From UBA2336 sp964538575 (GTDB lineage Bacteria; Bacteroidota; Bacteroidia; Cytophagales; Cyclobacteriaceae), in NCBI GenBank assembly GCA_964538575.1, contig CAZIGG010000001.1, positions 9,000-72,999 on the forward strand: 64,000 bases of DNA. Reading direction: 5' to 3'. Positions 25,424-34,553 of this stretch are shown here, in pieces. The notes under the pieces are model-generated. The model made no database searches. It was not told the DNA's origin and worked only from the letters and a program-made list of their open reading frames with translations. Each line of letters starts with the position of its first letter. The stretch's first letter is position 1. A program made the position numbers and the translations under genes.

Positions 25424-26947
25424 ATGAATAAAAAAGTGCTGTTGATGATCTTGGACGGCTGGGGCGTAGCGGTGAACAAAAAGGTTTCTGCTATTGACCA
25501 TGCCAAAACTCCGTTTATAAACTCGCTTTATCCTAAGTATGCCAACAGTAAGCTTGAAGCTTCAGGACTGGCTGTCGGATTACCCGCTGGTCAGATGGGC
25601 AACTCAGAAGTCGGGCACATGAACATCGGTGCCGGAAGGGTTATCTACCAGGACCTGGTTAAGGTCAACAAAGCGATTGACGAAAAAGAGCTTGATAAGA
25701 ACCCGGTTTTGCTCGATGCCTTTGACTACGCTAAAAAGAACAACAAAAATTTTCACCTGATCGGACTTGTCTCGGATGGTGGTGTTCACGCACATCTTCA
25801 TCATTTAAAAGGTATTTGTACGATTGCTCATAATACTGGAATTAAGAACCTGTTTATTCATGCGTTTACCGATGGCCGGGATACCGATCCAAAAGGAGGA
25901 TTAAATTATTTAAAAGATCTCCAGGCACACCTTACCAAAACTACCGGCAAGATCGCCAGCATTGTGGGGCGTTACTTTGCGATGGATCGGGACAAACGCT
26001 GGGAACGTGTAAAGCTCGCGTATGACTTATTGGTTCACGGAACAGGCGAAGCCGCAACGGACGTATCGGCTGCAATTCAAAAGTCGTACGATAATAATGT
26101 TACGGATGAGTTCATCAAGCCGGTGGTGATAGTTGAAAACAGTAAGCCGGTTACGACCATTAAGGAAGGCGATGTTGTGCTATGCTTCAACTTCCGTACC
26201 GACAGGGGACGCGAAATTACGCAGGTACTCACCCAGCAGGATTTTCCCGAGCAAAATATGAAGGCGTTGAACCTGTACTATGTAACGCTTACAAATTATG
26301 ATGACACGTTTAAGAATGTGAAGGTTATTTTCGATAAAGATAACCTGAACAACACACTCGGTGAAGTTTTAGCAAAGGCCGGCAAAAAGCAAATCCGTAT
26401 TGCGGAAACTGAAAAGTATCCGCACGTAACGTTTTTCTTTTCAGGCGGAAGGGAACAGGAGTTTGAAGGGGAAACACGCATTCTTTGTCCGTCACCCAAA
26501 GTTGCAACGTACGACCTTAAGCCGGAGATGAGCGCCAATGATTTAAAAGATAAACTCATTCCGGAGCTTGATAAAAAATACGCGGACTTTATCTGTTTGA
26601 ATTTTGCCAACCCCGACATGGTCGGGCACACCGGTGTTTTTGAAGCTGTTGTTAAGGCGTGTGAAACGGTTGACTACTGCGCGGGTAAAGTAACAGAAGC
26701 TGCGTTACGGAATGGTTACTACATCATCATCATTGCCGACCACGGAAATGCTGATTTTATGATTAATGAAGACGGCACACCCAACACAGCGCACACAACA
26801 AGCCTCGTGCCCTGCATACTGGTGGATGATACATTCAACGGAAAATTAAAGAACGGTAAATTGGGTGACCTTGCTCCGACCATTCTCACCCTGATTGGAA
26901 TTCCGGTTCCGGCTGAAATGACAGGCGAAATACTTATTACTCAATAA
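25424..26947 (+). CDS. gpmI: 2,3-bisphosphoglycerate-independent phosphoglycerate mutase
   Basis: 507 residues, the full length of iPGM. Metal and catalytic motifs: LMILDGWG at the start, GNSEVGHMNIGAGR with the phosphorylated Ser near 62, FTDGRDTDP, CFNFRTDRGREIT, NFANPDMVGHTG and IIIADHGNADFM. It interconverts 3- and 2-phosphoglycerate in glycolysis and uses Mn2+. A lipoprotein gene follows after 12 bp. Confidence 0.97.
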   Translation: MNKKVLLMILDGWGVAVNKKVSAIDHAKTPFINSLYPKYANSKLEASGLAVGLPAGQMGNSEVGHMNIGAGRVIYQDLVKVNKAIDEKELDKNPVLLDAFDYAKKNNKNFHLIGLVSDGGVHAHLHHLKGICTIAHNTGIKNLFIHAFTDGRDTDPKGGLNYLKDLQAHLTKTTGKIASIVGRYFAMDRDKRWERVKLAYDLLVHGTGEAATDVSAAIQKSYDNNVTDEFIKPVVIVENSKPVTTIKEGDVVLCFNFRTDRGREITQVLTQQDFPEQNMKALNLYYVTLTNYDDTFKNVKVIFDKDNLNNTLGEVLAKAGKKQIRIAETEKYPHVTFFFSGGREQEFEGETRILCPSPKVATYDLKPEMSANDLKDKLIPELDKKYADFICLNFANPDMVGHTGVFEAVVKACETVDYCAGKVTEAALRNGYYIIIIADHGNADFMINEDGTPNTAHTTSLVPCILVDDTFNGKLKNGKLGDLAPTILTLIGIPVPAEMTGEILITQ

Positions 26948-26959
26948 ATTCAGGCTGGC

Positions 26960-27544
26960 GTGAAGCAGGTAGCATTTATTTTACTGATTGTTGTTACGCT
27001 ATCATCCTGCGAAACAAAGCGCAGCCATATAAAATACTACTATCAGCTTGACAGTGTGTTGAACGAACAGGTTCAATACCTCACACAATCCCGTGCTACA
27101 CTTTCGAAAAAAGCATCTATTGATGGAAAAGAAGAGCGTACCTCTTTTGTTCCAAAAGATACTACCCGCTGGAAATATGAGTTTGATGTTTTTGCCGGGC
27201 TGAATGATATCAACAAACCGGCAAATGTTGGCAAATACCGTACAGTGCCCGGTATAAAAGATGTGAACAGCAACCTGCTCATTTATACAATTGAAAGCAC
27301 CGAACAACTGCCGGTGGTTTTTCTGAAAGTTTATTACCTGGATAACCTGGCCAACATCCGCAGAATTGAGGGCCTTTACCGGGAAGAAAGTTCCTTACTG
27401 AAAAGTTCCCGGCATTTATCCATGGAATTTCAGAACATCAACAATAAAATCGTGCTTACATCCTACTCTATAACCGGAGGGCAGAAAATGCTTCTCGGAG
27501 ATTCTGTTCAGTTCTCCGTAAACGGAATGATTACACTCCCTTAA
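26960..27544 (+). CDS. Hypothetical lipoprotein
   Basis: 194 residues. A lipobox VVTLSSCE places the acylated Cys at about 17, so the protein is a probable membrane-anchored lipoprotein. The rest is predicted beta-rich with no known motif (for example KYYYQLDSVLNEQVQYLTQS and DVFAGLNDINKPANVGKYR). I do not recognise the family. The start is GTG at 26960. It is 12 bp after gpmI and 2 bp before the ABC exporter, so all are likely on one message. Confidence 0.75.
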   Translation: MKQVAFILLIVVTLSSCETKRSHIKYYYQLDSVLNEQVQYLTQSRATLSKKASIDGKEERTSFVPKDTTRWKYEFDVFAGLNDINKPANVGKYRTVPGIKDVNSNLLIYTIESTEQLPVVFLKVYYLDNLANIRRIEGLYREESSLLKSSRHLSMEFQNINNKIVLTSYSITGGQKMLLGDSVQFSVNGMITLP

Positions 27545-27546
27545 AC

Positions 27547-29340
27547 ATGGCGAAGCGCTCAGGCGAACCTTTACGCAAAGAAGATAAAAGAAAACTCGAT
27601 AAAGCCGGATTGAAAAAGCTGGCCGGGATTTTCCGGTTTATGCTGCCGTACAAAGGCTTATTTATTCTGGGCTTTGCAGCCCTGGGACTTTCCACATTCA
27701 CGATCATGGCATTTCCCAAGCTTGCGGGGGAGCTGGTTGATGTTGCTACCGGCAATTCAAAATATTTCTCCACCATCGGCCAGGTTGTTATCACGCTCGT
27801 GATCGTTCTGTTCATTCAAAGCATTTTCTCGTTCATTCGCGTTTATACATTTTCAAATGTCAGCGAGCGCGGAATGGCCGATGTTCGCAAAGCGGTTTAT
27901 CAGAAAATTCTATGGCTGCCCATGAGCTTTTTTGATTCAAGAAGAACGGGTGAATTGATGAGCCGGCTTACTTCTGATGTCGGAACGCTTCAGGATACCT
28001 TTAGCTTTACCATGGCTGAATTCTTTCGGCAGATTTTATCCCTAATTTTTGGAACGGTAATTATTTTCTACCTCACTCCTTCACTGGCGTTGTTTATGCT
28101 GCTTACCTTCCCGGTGATTGTTGTCGCAGCGTTGTTTTTTGGAACCTACATCCGAAAGCTGTCGCGAAAAACGCAGGACAAGCTTGCCGAAGCAAACGTG
28201 ATCGTTGAAGAATCCTTTCAATCCGTTTTTGTGGTGAAGGCTTTTACCAACGAACTGTTCCAGATTAATAAATATACCAAAGCCTTACAGGAAGTTGTGA
28301 CGATCGCCATCCGGTCTTCCCTGTACAGAAGTTTGTTTGTATCGTTTGTGATTTTCGTTTTATTTGGCGGTATCGTAGCCATTGGCTGGCATGGCGCGAA
28401 TCTCGTTCAGGCAAATGAACTTCAGCCCGGTGAGCTTTTTTCATTTGTATTTTATACGGCCATCATCGGATTTTCCATTGCCGGCCTGGGCGACATCTAC
28501 GCACAGTTGCAGCGTGCGATCGGGGCATCAGAACGAGTCCTGGATATTTTAGAAATGGAGGATGAAGCCGAGGCTGTACAGGATCACCGGCTGCATGTAA
28601 GCGGTGAAATTGTTTTTAACAATGTTTCGTTCTCCTATCCTTCCCGTTCCGATTTTCCGGTGCTGAAAGACCTTGAGTTTAAAATCAAGGCGGGTGAGAA
28701 GATTGCCTTGGTTGGCAAAAGCGGTTCCGGTAAGTCAACCATCATTAATCTGATCATGCGTTTTTACCCGGTGTCAGACGGCCGGGTGATGGTGGACGGA
28801 AATGACATTGAATCCTATCACCTTACCGGATATCGCCACAACATTGGTGTTGTTCCGCAGGAAGTGATTTTGTTTGGCGGGACAATTGAAGAAAACATTG
28901 CATACGGGAAACCCGGTGCATCGCCTGAAGAAATCAAAGATGCGGCACGCAAGGCCAATGCATTGGATTTTATTGAAAGTTTCCCGGAAGGATTTAAAAC
29001 ACTTGTAGGTGAGCGGGGCGTTAAACTCTCAGGCGGGCAGCGCCAGCGTATCGCCATTGCACGCGCCATCCTGAAAGACCCTGTAATCCTTATCCTGGAT
29101 GAAGCCACAAGTTCGCTGGATGCACAGTCGGAAGTGCTGGTACAGCAAGCTCTTGAAAAATTAATGGAGGGCCGGACCACGATTGTTATTGCGCATCGCC
29201 TGAGCACGATAAAAAAAGTGGATCGTATTTTTGTGATCAATGACGGCCGTCTTGCAGAAATGGGTTCGCATGCTGAACTTACACAGGTAAATAACGGTAT
29301 ATACAGTACGCTGCTTAAGCTGCAGCTTCATGAATCATGA
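27547..29340 (+). CDS. ABC exporter, MsbA-like (fused TMD-NBD)
   Basis: 597 residues. Six membrane helices lie in 30-330, including the coupling-helix region GMADVRKAVYQKILWLPM, and an ATPase domain spans 355-590. Nucleotide motifs: LVGKSGSGKSTI (Walker A), VVPQEVILFGGT (Q loop), LSGGQRQRIA (signature), VILILDEATSSLD (Walker B) and VIAHRLSTI (H loop). Homodimeric exporters of this type move lipids or drugs; the lipid flippase role is likely but not proven. Its end overlaps the Fur-family start by 4 bp. Confidence 0.92.
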   Translation: MAKRSGEPLRKEDKRKLDKAGLKKLAGIFRFMLPYKGLFILGFAALGLSTFTIMAFPKLAGELVDVATGNSKYFSTIGQVVITLVIVLFIQSIFSFIRVYTFSNVSERGMADVRKAVYQKILWLPMSFFDSRRTGELMSRLTSDVGTLQDTFSFTMAEFFRQILSLIFGTVIIFYLTPSLALFMLLTFPVIVVAALFFGTYIRKLSRKTQDKLAEANVIVEESFQSVFVVKAFTNELFQINKYTKALQEVVTIAIRSSLYRSLFVSFVIFVLFGGIVAIGWHGANLVQANELQPGELFSFVFYTAIIGFSIAGLGDIYAQLQRAIGASERVLDILEMEDEAEAVQDHRLHVSGEIVFNNVSFSYPSRSDFPVLKDLEFKIKAGEKIALVGKSGSGKSTIINLIMRFYPVSDGRVMVDGNDIESYHLTGYRHNIGVVPQEVILFGGTIEENIAYGKPGASPEEIKDAARKANALDFIESFPEGFKTLVGERGVKLSGGQRQRIAIARAILKDPVILILDEATSSLDAQSEVLVQQALEKLMEGRTTIVIAHRLSTIKKVDRIFVINDGRLAEMGSHAELTQVNNGIYSTLLKLQLHES

Positions 29341-29747
29341 ACAGTTCATTCCAGATTCTGAAAGATTTTAAGCTTCGGTCAACCCCTAGCCGGGCCGCTA
29401 TTTTACAGGCCTTTTTAACGCACAATTATGCGCTATCACACAATGATGTTGAAAAGGAAGTGCCGGCATCGTTTGACCGCGTAACCGTTTACCGCACTTT
29501 AAAAACCTTTCTTGACAAGGGGCTTATCCATAAAGTGCTGGATGACGCGGGCGGTATGAAATATGCGCTCTGCAATGAAGCCTGCAGCACCGCAAATCAT
29601 CATCACGATCATGTTCATTTTAAATGCACACAATGCGGTCAAACCAACTGCTTACAAGTCGAAATTCCGGGAATAAAGCTTCCTAAAGGGTACCAGGCAA
29701 GGGAGGTAAATCTGCTCATTCAGGGTGTTTGCGGTAATTGTGAATAA
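29337..29747 (+). CDS. Fur-family metalloregulator, Zur-like
   Basis: 136 residues. A winged-helix domain (STPSRAAILQAFL, DRVTVYRTLKTFLDKGLIHK) is followed by a dimer domain with HHHDHVHFKCTQC and VCGNCE. The Cys pairs 97/100 and 132/135 form the structural zinc site, and the His cluster 88-94 is a regulatory metal site. The absence of longer Fur-specific features and the Cys-rich make-up suggest Zur, but Fur or PerR cannot be excluded. The ATG lies inside the exporter's end (ATGA overlap). A possible target is the palindrome at 44264-44288. Confidence 0.88.
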   Translation: MNSSFQILKDFKLRSTPSRAAILQAFLTHNYALSHNDVEKEVPASFDRVTVYRTLKTFLDKGLIHKVLDDAGGMKYALCNEACSTANHHHDHVHFKCTQCGQTNCLQVEIPGIKLPKGYQAREVNLLIQGVCGNCE

Positions 29748-29805
29748 ATTTTTGCCACTGCGGTTTCCTTTTACAGTAATCCCCTATAAATCACGCGTGT
29801 AAGTT

Positions 29806-29834
29806 TTTGAGATTAAATTAAATTAGTACTTTTG
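29806..29834 (+). promoter_or_regulatory. Promoter of the TerC gene
   Basis: TTTG (29806-29809), 17 bp, then TACTTTTG (29827-29834): both -33 and -7 elements of the Bacteroidota sigma factor at good spacing. It implies a leader of about 70 nt before the TTG start. Confidence 0.65.
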
Positions 29835-29908
29835 AAGGCTATAGGCAGCGAAAATCTTCAAAAAACCATTGATTTGGCTGCTCCCCTAAATGCTGAACTA
29901 AGATCCCG

Positions 29909-30937
29909 TTGCTGAGAACATTCGATATACTCCTTATTTCCCTTTTCAGTGGTGATCGGCAAGAGACTATTCTCTTTGGTGTTTTCCTTGCTATTATTGT
30001 TATTTTTCTGGTGGCTGACCTGGGGTTGTTTCATAAGCAAGCTCATAAAATCACAACCAAGTCAGCGCTTTATCAGTCCATTTTCTGGGTGTCCATCAGC
30101 ACGCTGTTCGGCTTGCTGATTTACTTTAACGGCCCGTACGTCCACCTGGAAGCGGGCGTTCCCACAAACTTATCCGGATTGGATGCGGCCGTATTGTACT
30201 TTTCAACGTATCTGACCGAATATGCACTCTCCGTTGATAACATTTTCGTTATCCTTCTTATTCTGAAGTACTTTAAAGTAGATGAAACGTACTATCATAA
30301 GATACTATTCTGGGGGATTCTCGGAGCAATCGTTTTCCGTGCAATTTTTATTTTTGTCGGGGCAATTCTGATTCATAAGTTCCACTGGATTCTTTACATC
30401 TTTGGTGTATTCCTGATTTACTCCGGTATCCGGATTTACTTCGGAGATGGTGATGAAAAGATCGAGCCGGAAAAAAATCCAATCCTGAAAATCTGCCGCA
30501 AGTATCTGCCTATTTCCGCAACGGACAGGGGGGGTCAGTTCTTTTTCAAAGAAAATGGCAAGTTGTTCTTTACTCCGCTGTTTCTGGTCATCATTCTTAT
30601 CGAAACAACTGATTTGATTTTTGCGGTTGATTCCATTCCGGCTGCTTTCGCCATTACGCAAAACGAATTCCTGATTTATACGTCCAATATTTTTGCCGTA
30701 ATGGGGTTACGCGCCATGTTCTTCCTGCTGGCGGGCATCATTGATAAATTTTATTTGCTGCAAAAAGGACTTTCCATTATCCTCTTCTTCATTGGTGCAA
30801 AAATGCTGCTGGAGATCTTCCACATTGAATTGAATGTATTCCTGTCCTTCACAGTAATCATCGCAACACTTACCCTATCAATCATATTCTCCGTTCTTAT
30901 TCCGCGTAAGGAAAAGGCAGAAGCAGAAGAGAAGTAA
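29909..30937 (+). CDS. TerC/Alx-family integral membrane protein
   Basis: 342 residues with about nine membrane helices. TerC hallmarks: FLVADLGLFHKQAH, TEYALSVDNIFVILLIL with the acidic metal-binding helix, and LFFTPLFLVIILIETTDLIF followed by AVDSIPAAFAI. The family is linked to manganese export and metal homeostasis (Alx, MeeF/TerC); tellurite resistance is a historical name. The start is TTG at 29909; there is no ATG in frame before the first helix. It stands alone after the Fur-family gene, with its own promoter. Confidence 0.88.
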   Translation: MLRTFDILLISLFSGDRQETILFGVFLAIIVIFLVADLGLFHKQAHKITTKSALYQSIFWVSISTLFGLLIYFNGPYVHLEAGVPTNLSGLDAAVLYFSTYLTEYALSVDNIFVILLILKYFKVDETYYHKILFWGILGAIVFRAIFIFVGAILIHKFHWILYIFGVFLIYSGIRIYFGDGDEKIEPEKNPILKICRKYLPISATDRGGQFFFKENGKLFFTPLFLVIILIETTDLIFAVDSIPAAFAITQNEFLIYTSNIFAVMGLRAMFFLLAGIIDKFYLLQKGLSIILFFIGAKMLLEIFHIELNVFLSFTVIIATLTLSIIFSVLIPRKEKAEAEEK

Positions 30938-30941
30938 ATTC

Positions 30942-32201
30942 TTAAAGTTCTTCTGTAAACAGATTCTTAGGGAGAATCTTCATCAGTATCGGCAAGGTTA
31001 AAAATCGCTGCGGCAGCGAAATAATTACAAAGGTCGGAATTGTCTTAAGCATTAAAATCAGCGCGTGGCGCATTCGCTCGCTTTCTTCCGGTGTAAGTTC
31101 TTCCATACGTGCCTTTTTTAGCAGCGTTCGTACATCTTCGCTGTCCTGAATTTCTTTTAACAACCTGCTTTTGTTCTTCTCTGCAATTTTTGAAATCCGG
31201 CTGATGAAATGCTCGCTTACGCGCTGATAGTCTTGCTTATCCTGCAGGTAATCTAATTGCTCCCAATGCTCCAGTACAAATCCTTCGATGGCAATCAGGC
31301 TGTTATCCAGGTCATCTTCTGAAAAGCCCAAATACTCACAAAACTGTTTCATGAACTCATGTTCCGCTTGTTCAACTTTCTTATCAGCCCAGGTGGTCAG
31401 GATGGCAATTTCGAGAAAGAACTTTTTAAGTATCCACGAATTCTCTGACGGAAGGTTGATTGACTCTATTTCTATACCCTTATCGAAAATAGCCATTGCT
31501 TCCTTGCGCTTCTCTGCGCTCATATCGGTGCTTTGAATAAAATATTCCAGCAGCCTGCGTTCTTCAGGATCAACAAAGTTATCTGAATGCGCGGCCGCAG
31601 CAATAACTTTTACAATGGAAAACCGGAGCTCTTCGCGCTCGTAGCGAAAGAAGTCTGCGACAATCTTATCCGCATTGGTGTGAATCCATTGACCGAAAAT
31701 AAACACATCCAGAAACAACAGGCTGTTGTGAAAAAAGTACGTCCAGAAGTTGCCCTGGAAATTGGTTGTCCGGTCAATCCTTTTATCCAGTATTTTTTCA
31801 GCCAGTTCAAGGGCTGAACGTTTTTTGCCAAACAGGCTTTTGCCGGGCGTTGCCAGTTCAGGGAAAATATTGTTATAAAAATTACCAATGTTTTCGATGG
31901 TTTTCAGAAACACCTGTGAGAGCTCTTCCGGAGTTTTAACGGGCTTATCATAAAACAAAAGCGAGCTGCTGATCAGGCTTTCCGCGAGCAAAATTTTCAT
32001 TTTATCTTTTTCGCTCCAACTTTCTGTATGAAGGTGATCGAGGTGGCCGACATTCTGTCCATACATCAGGCCTGTGGGTTGAATGATGCTGTATAACGAA
32101 TGTTCCGGATGGGAACCGCGCTTCTTTAGCATAAGGTCTTTGAGAAGATCTTTCCTTAACTCGAGGTATTCTTTTAGCCAACCTTTTTCGTCTGGCTTCA
32201 T
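30942..32201 (-). CDS. LETM1-related protein with TerB-like middle domain
   Basis: 419 residues. The middle (about 195-320) reads like a TerB helical domain (AAAAHSDNFVDPEERRLLEY; AILTTWADKKVEQAEHEFMK). The C-terminus, LPQRFLTLPILMKILPKNLF, resembles the LETM1 end of mitochondrial cation exchangers. Bacteroidota homologues are annotated as 'LETM1-related biofilm-associated' proteins; the biofilm link is from related genomes, not from this sequence. One hydrophobic segment near 385-400 might anchor it. Convergent with the TerC gene, 4 bp apart. Confidence 0.72.
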   Translation of the reverse strand: MKPDEKGWLKEYLELRKDLLKDLMLKKRGSHPEHSLYSIIQPTGLMYGQNVGHLDHLHTESWSEKDKMKILLAESLISSSLLFYDKPVKTPEELSQVFLKTIENIGNFYNNIFPELATPGKSLFGKKRSALELAEKILDKRIDRTTNFQGNFWTYFFHNSLLFLDVFIFGQWIHTNADKIVADFFRYEREELRFSIVKVIAAAAHSDNFVDPEERRLLEYFIQSTDMSAEKRKEAMAIFDKGIEIESINLPSENSWILKKFFLEIAILTTWADKKVEQAEHEFMKQFCEYLGFSEDDLDNSLIAIEGFVLEHWEQLDYLQDKQDYQRVSEHFISRISKIAEKNKSRLLKEIQDSEDVRTLLKKARMEELTPEESERMRHALILMLKTIPTFVIISLPQRFLTLPILMKILPKNLFTEEL

Positions 32202-32255
32202 AAAGTTAGAACGGGTAAGCGGTCAAATTAGCCATTTTTAAACAATCCGAAAATT

Positions 32256-32771
32256 TTACTTCAGCGCTTCACGCCAGCCCTTCTTCTCCAGCGATTTAGC
32301 GGAGGTTTCAACGTTAATCTTTAAATCCTTTTTAAACTGATCCAGCTTTTTAGCAATGCTCTTATCGGTTGTCCCGATGATTTGAGCCGCTAAAATTCCA
32401 GCATTGCGCGCGCCATTAAGGGCAACGGTTGCGACCGGAACACCGGAAGGCATCTGCAAGATCGAAAGCACGGAATCCCAGCCATCAATCGAGTTCGATG
32501 ATTTAACAGGCACGCCAATAACCGGTAACGAGGTTATGGAGGCTACCATGCCCGGAAGGTGCGCTGCGCCTCCGGCTCCGGCCACGATCACTTTAATTCC
32601 TTTTGCGCGGGCAGCGGTTGCATACTCCACCATGCGAAGGGGCGTACGGTGTGCGGATACAACCGTTATTTCAAACGGAACATTTAGTTCTTCAAGCACT
32701 TCGGCTGCTTCTTTCATGATCTTCAGATCCGATTGACTGCCCATGATAATTCCTACTACTGATTTTCTCAT
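32256..32771 (-). CDS. purE: N5-carboxyaminoimidazole ribonucleotide mutase
   Basis: 171 residues. Class I PurE motifs: GIIMGSQSDLKIMKEAAEVL, VVSAHRTPLRM with the catalytic His, and VAGAGGAAHLPGMVAS. It moves the carboxyl of N5-CAIR to C4 to give CAIR in purine synthesis. ATG overlaps the purK stop by 4 bp, so purK-purE is an operon. Confidence 0.96.
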   Translation of the reverse strand: MRKSVVGIIMGSQSDLKIMKEAAEVLEELNVPFEITVVSAHRTPLRMVEYATAARAKGIKVIVAGAGGAAHLPGMVASITSLPVIGVPVKSSNSIDGWDSVLSILQMPSGVPVATVALNGARNAGILAAQIIGTTDKSIAKKLDQFKKDLKINVETSAKSLEKKGWREALK

Positions 32772-33904
32772 GCGATTACTTTAAGCGTATGTTTTACAAA
32801 ATTGGCTTTCTGTTTCAGGCTTTCGATATCCGGATCAACAATTGTTACATGACCCATTTTACGGAAAGGTTTTGTTTGTGCTTTGCCGTATAGGTGTACA
32901 TGAACTCCCTTTACATTCATTACTTCTTCAAACCCCTCATACCGGGCAGGCCCTGAAAACCCCGGTTCGCCAAGCAAATTTACCATAGCGCTGGGCACCA
33001 GAAGATCTGTTTTCCCTAACGGCAATCCTGTAATGGCGCGCAAGTGTTGTTCATATTGCGATGTTACGTTTGCCTCAATTGTCTGATGGCCGCTGTTATG
33101 CGGACGCGGTGCGATTTCATTTACCAGCACCTCACCTGTTTTTGTCACAAACATTTCAACGGCCAGCAAGCCCACCATTTCCAACTTTTCAATCACTGAT
33201 TTCGCGATTACATCCGCTTGTTGAGAAATGGCTTTTGATACTTGTGCCGGAGCAAATAAATATTCAACCAGGTTATGTTCTGGATGAAAAACCATTTCTA
33301 CAGCAGGAAAAGTTTCAATTTCGCCCTTCTCACTCCTGGCTGCGATAACTGAAATTTCCTTTTCAAAATCGATAAGGTCTTCCAGTAAGCCGGGCTTATC
33401 AAAAGCTTTTTGCAAATCTTCTTTTACGCGGAGCACCTGAACCCCTCTGCCGTCATATCCCTCCTTGCCAAGCTTATTCACCACCGGGAATTTCGCCAAT
33501 CGCACAACATCTTCCTTGTTTTCGGTGAGCACAAAATTTGCGGTTGGAATATTGTTGTTTTTATAAAAAGACTTTTGCACACGCTTATCCTGAATCATCT
33601 CAATAATTTCAGGTTGTGGAAAAACTTTTTTGCCCTTTTTTACAAGCTCTTTTAAGGCCTGCGTGTTTACGTTCTCTATTTCGATGGTGATGATGTCACA
33701 TCGCTCACCAAATTTCATTACCGTATCAAAGTCGGTGAGTTTACCGTGATAAAATTCGGCCAGGCTCCTGCAGGGAGCGTGTTCATCGGGGTCAAGAATT
33801 GCAAAATTAAAGTTGAAGTCGATCCCGCTTTGAATGAGCATGCGCCCGAGCTGGCCTCCGCCCAAAATTCCGAGTTTAAAATCCTGGTTAAATGTTTTTG
33901 CCAC
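32768..33904 (-). CDS. purK: 5-(carboxyamino)imidazole ribonucleotide synthase
   Basis: 378 residues, ATP-grasp fold. Seen: LGILGGGQLGRMLIQSG, IQDKRVQKSFYKNNNIPTA, VNKLGKEGYDGRGVQVLR, FEKEISVIAARSEKGE and NEIAPRPHNSGHQTIEA. It carboxylates AIR with bicarbonate and ATP to give N5-CAIR, the substrate of PurE encoded next. The start is GTG at 33904. Confidence 0.96.
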   Translation of the reverse strand: MAKTFNQDFKLGILGGGQLGRMLIQSGIDFNFNFAILDPDEHAPCRSLAEFYHGKLTDFDTVMKFGERCDIITIEIENVNTQALKELVKKGKKVFPQPEIIEMIQDKRVQKSFYKNNNIPTANFVLTENKEDVVRLAKFPVVNKLGKEGYDGRGVQVLRVKEDLQKAFDKPGLLEDLIDFEKEISVIAARSEKGEIETFPAVEMVFHPEHNLVEYLFAPAQVSKAISQQADVIAKSVIEKLEMVGLLAVEMFVTKTGEVLVNEIAPRPHNSGHQTIEANVTSQYEQHLRAITGLPLGKTDLLVPSAMVNLLGEPGFSGPARYEGFEEVMNVKGVHVHLYGKAQTKPFRKMGHVTIVDPDIESLKQKANFVKHTLKVIA

Positions 33905-33924
33905 GCTGCAAGTTAATGGTTTGG

Positions 33925-33932
33925 CAAAGATA
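33925..33932 (-). promoter_or_regulatory. Candidate -7 box for purKE
   Basis: The minus strand reads TATCTTTG, an exact TAnnTTTG, 20 bp upstream of the purK GTG. No clear -33. Confidence 0.5.
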
Positions 33933-33972
33933 TTTTGCTGGTAATGTCCGGCTAACCAATCTTCATCTTTTT

Positions 33973-34521
33973 TTAAAAACTAAAACCGCGACACTTTGAC
34001 GCGTGGCATATCAGAATGTCTCCGTGACCCACATAAAAATTTTTATCTCCCTCCCTTGAAAAGCTGTAATACATTCTCAGCACCGTGTTGTTTGGAAATT
34101 TTGAATCATTGGAAACATCGAACGAATAGGCCTGATCATTTCCTACCTGACTGCCGGAGAAAAGCACTTTCATTTTCTCGTTTACAATAACGTACTCAAA
34201 AAGGCAGGGGCCACCAATAACCTGTGCCTGGAAGTGTAACACGTTCTTAACGGGGTTGGGATATGCCCCATAAATGTAAATATCTGCATCCGCTGTTCCG
34301 GTTAGGTCATGATCGGGTGTAGTTGCCAAAAGGTCCAGTACACGTTTACTCAATTCTCCGTCATTTTGCCAATCGTTGAGGTCCCGTTTACCAATTACTC
34401 CCACATCCTGATTGCTTAAATCTCTTAGCAGTATACCTTCAAACCTGGTTCCTTCCTCATCCGAACACCCAAGTGTAAGCGAGAAAATAATCAGAATTGC
34501 TTTTATTGAAATTTTATTCAT
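33973..34521 (-). CDS. Small lipoprotein with a sorting-tail-like motif
   Basis: 182 residues. Lipobox FSLTLGCSDEEG with Cys near 19, so a predicted lipoprotein. Residues about 83-100 read YIYGAYPNPVKNVLHFQAQV. This is like the start of type IX secretion C-terminal domains ('YPNP ... L'), but it lies mid-protein and is followed by 80 more residues. The C-terminus has two Cys (ICHASKCRG). I do not recognise the family. It is the last gene of a minus-strand run starting at feoA. Confidence 0.7.
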   Translation of the reverse strand: MNKISIKAILIIFSLTLGCSDEEGTRFEGILLRDLSNQDVGVIGKRDLNDWQNDGELSKRVLDLLATTPDHDLTGTADADIYIYGAYPNPVKNVLHFQAQVIGGPCLFEYVIVNEKMKVLFSGSQVGNDQAYSFDVSNDSKFPNNTVLRMYYSFSREGDKNFYVGHGDILICHASKCRGFSF

Positions 34522-34553
34522 GGTTGAATTCTTTCGTAAAGGAGAAAGGATAA

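Noticed and set aside
29835..29908. Manganese (yybP-ykoY) riboswitch before the TerC gene
   Set aside because: A GGGGAGCAGCC string exists only on the opposite strand, and the conserved loops of the class were not seen on the plus strand.
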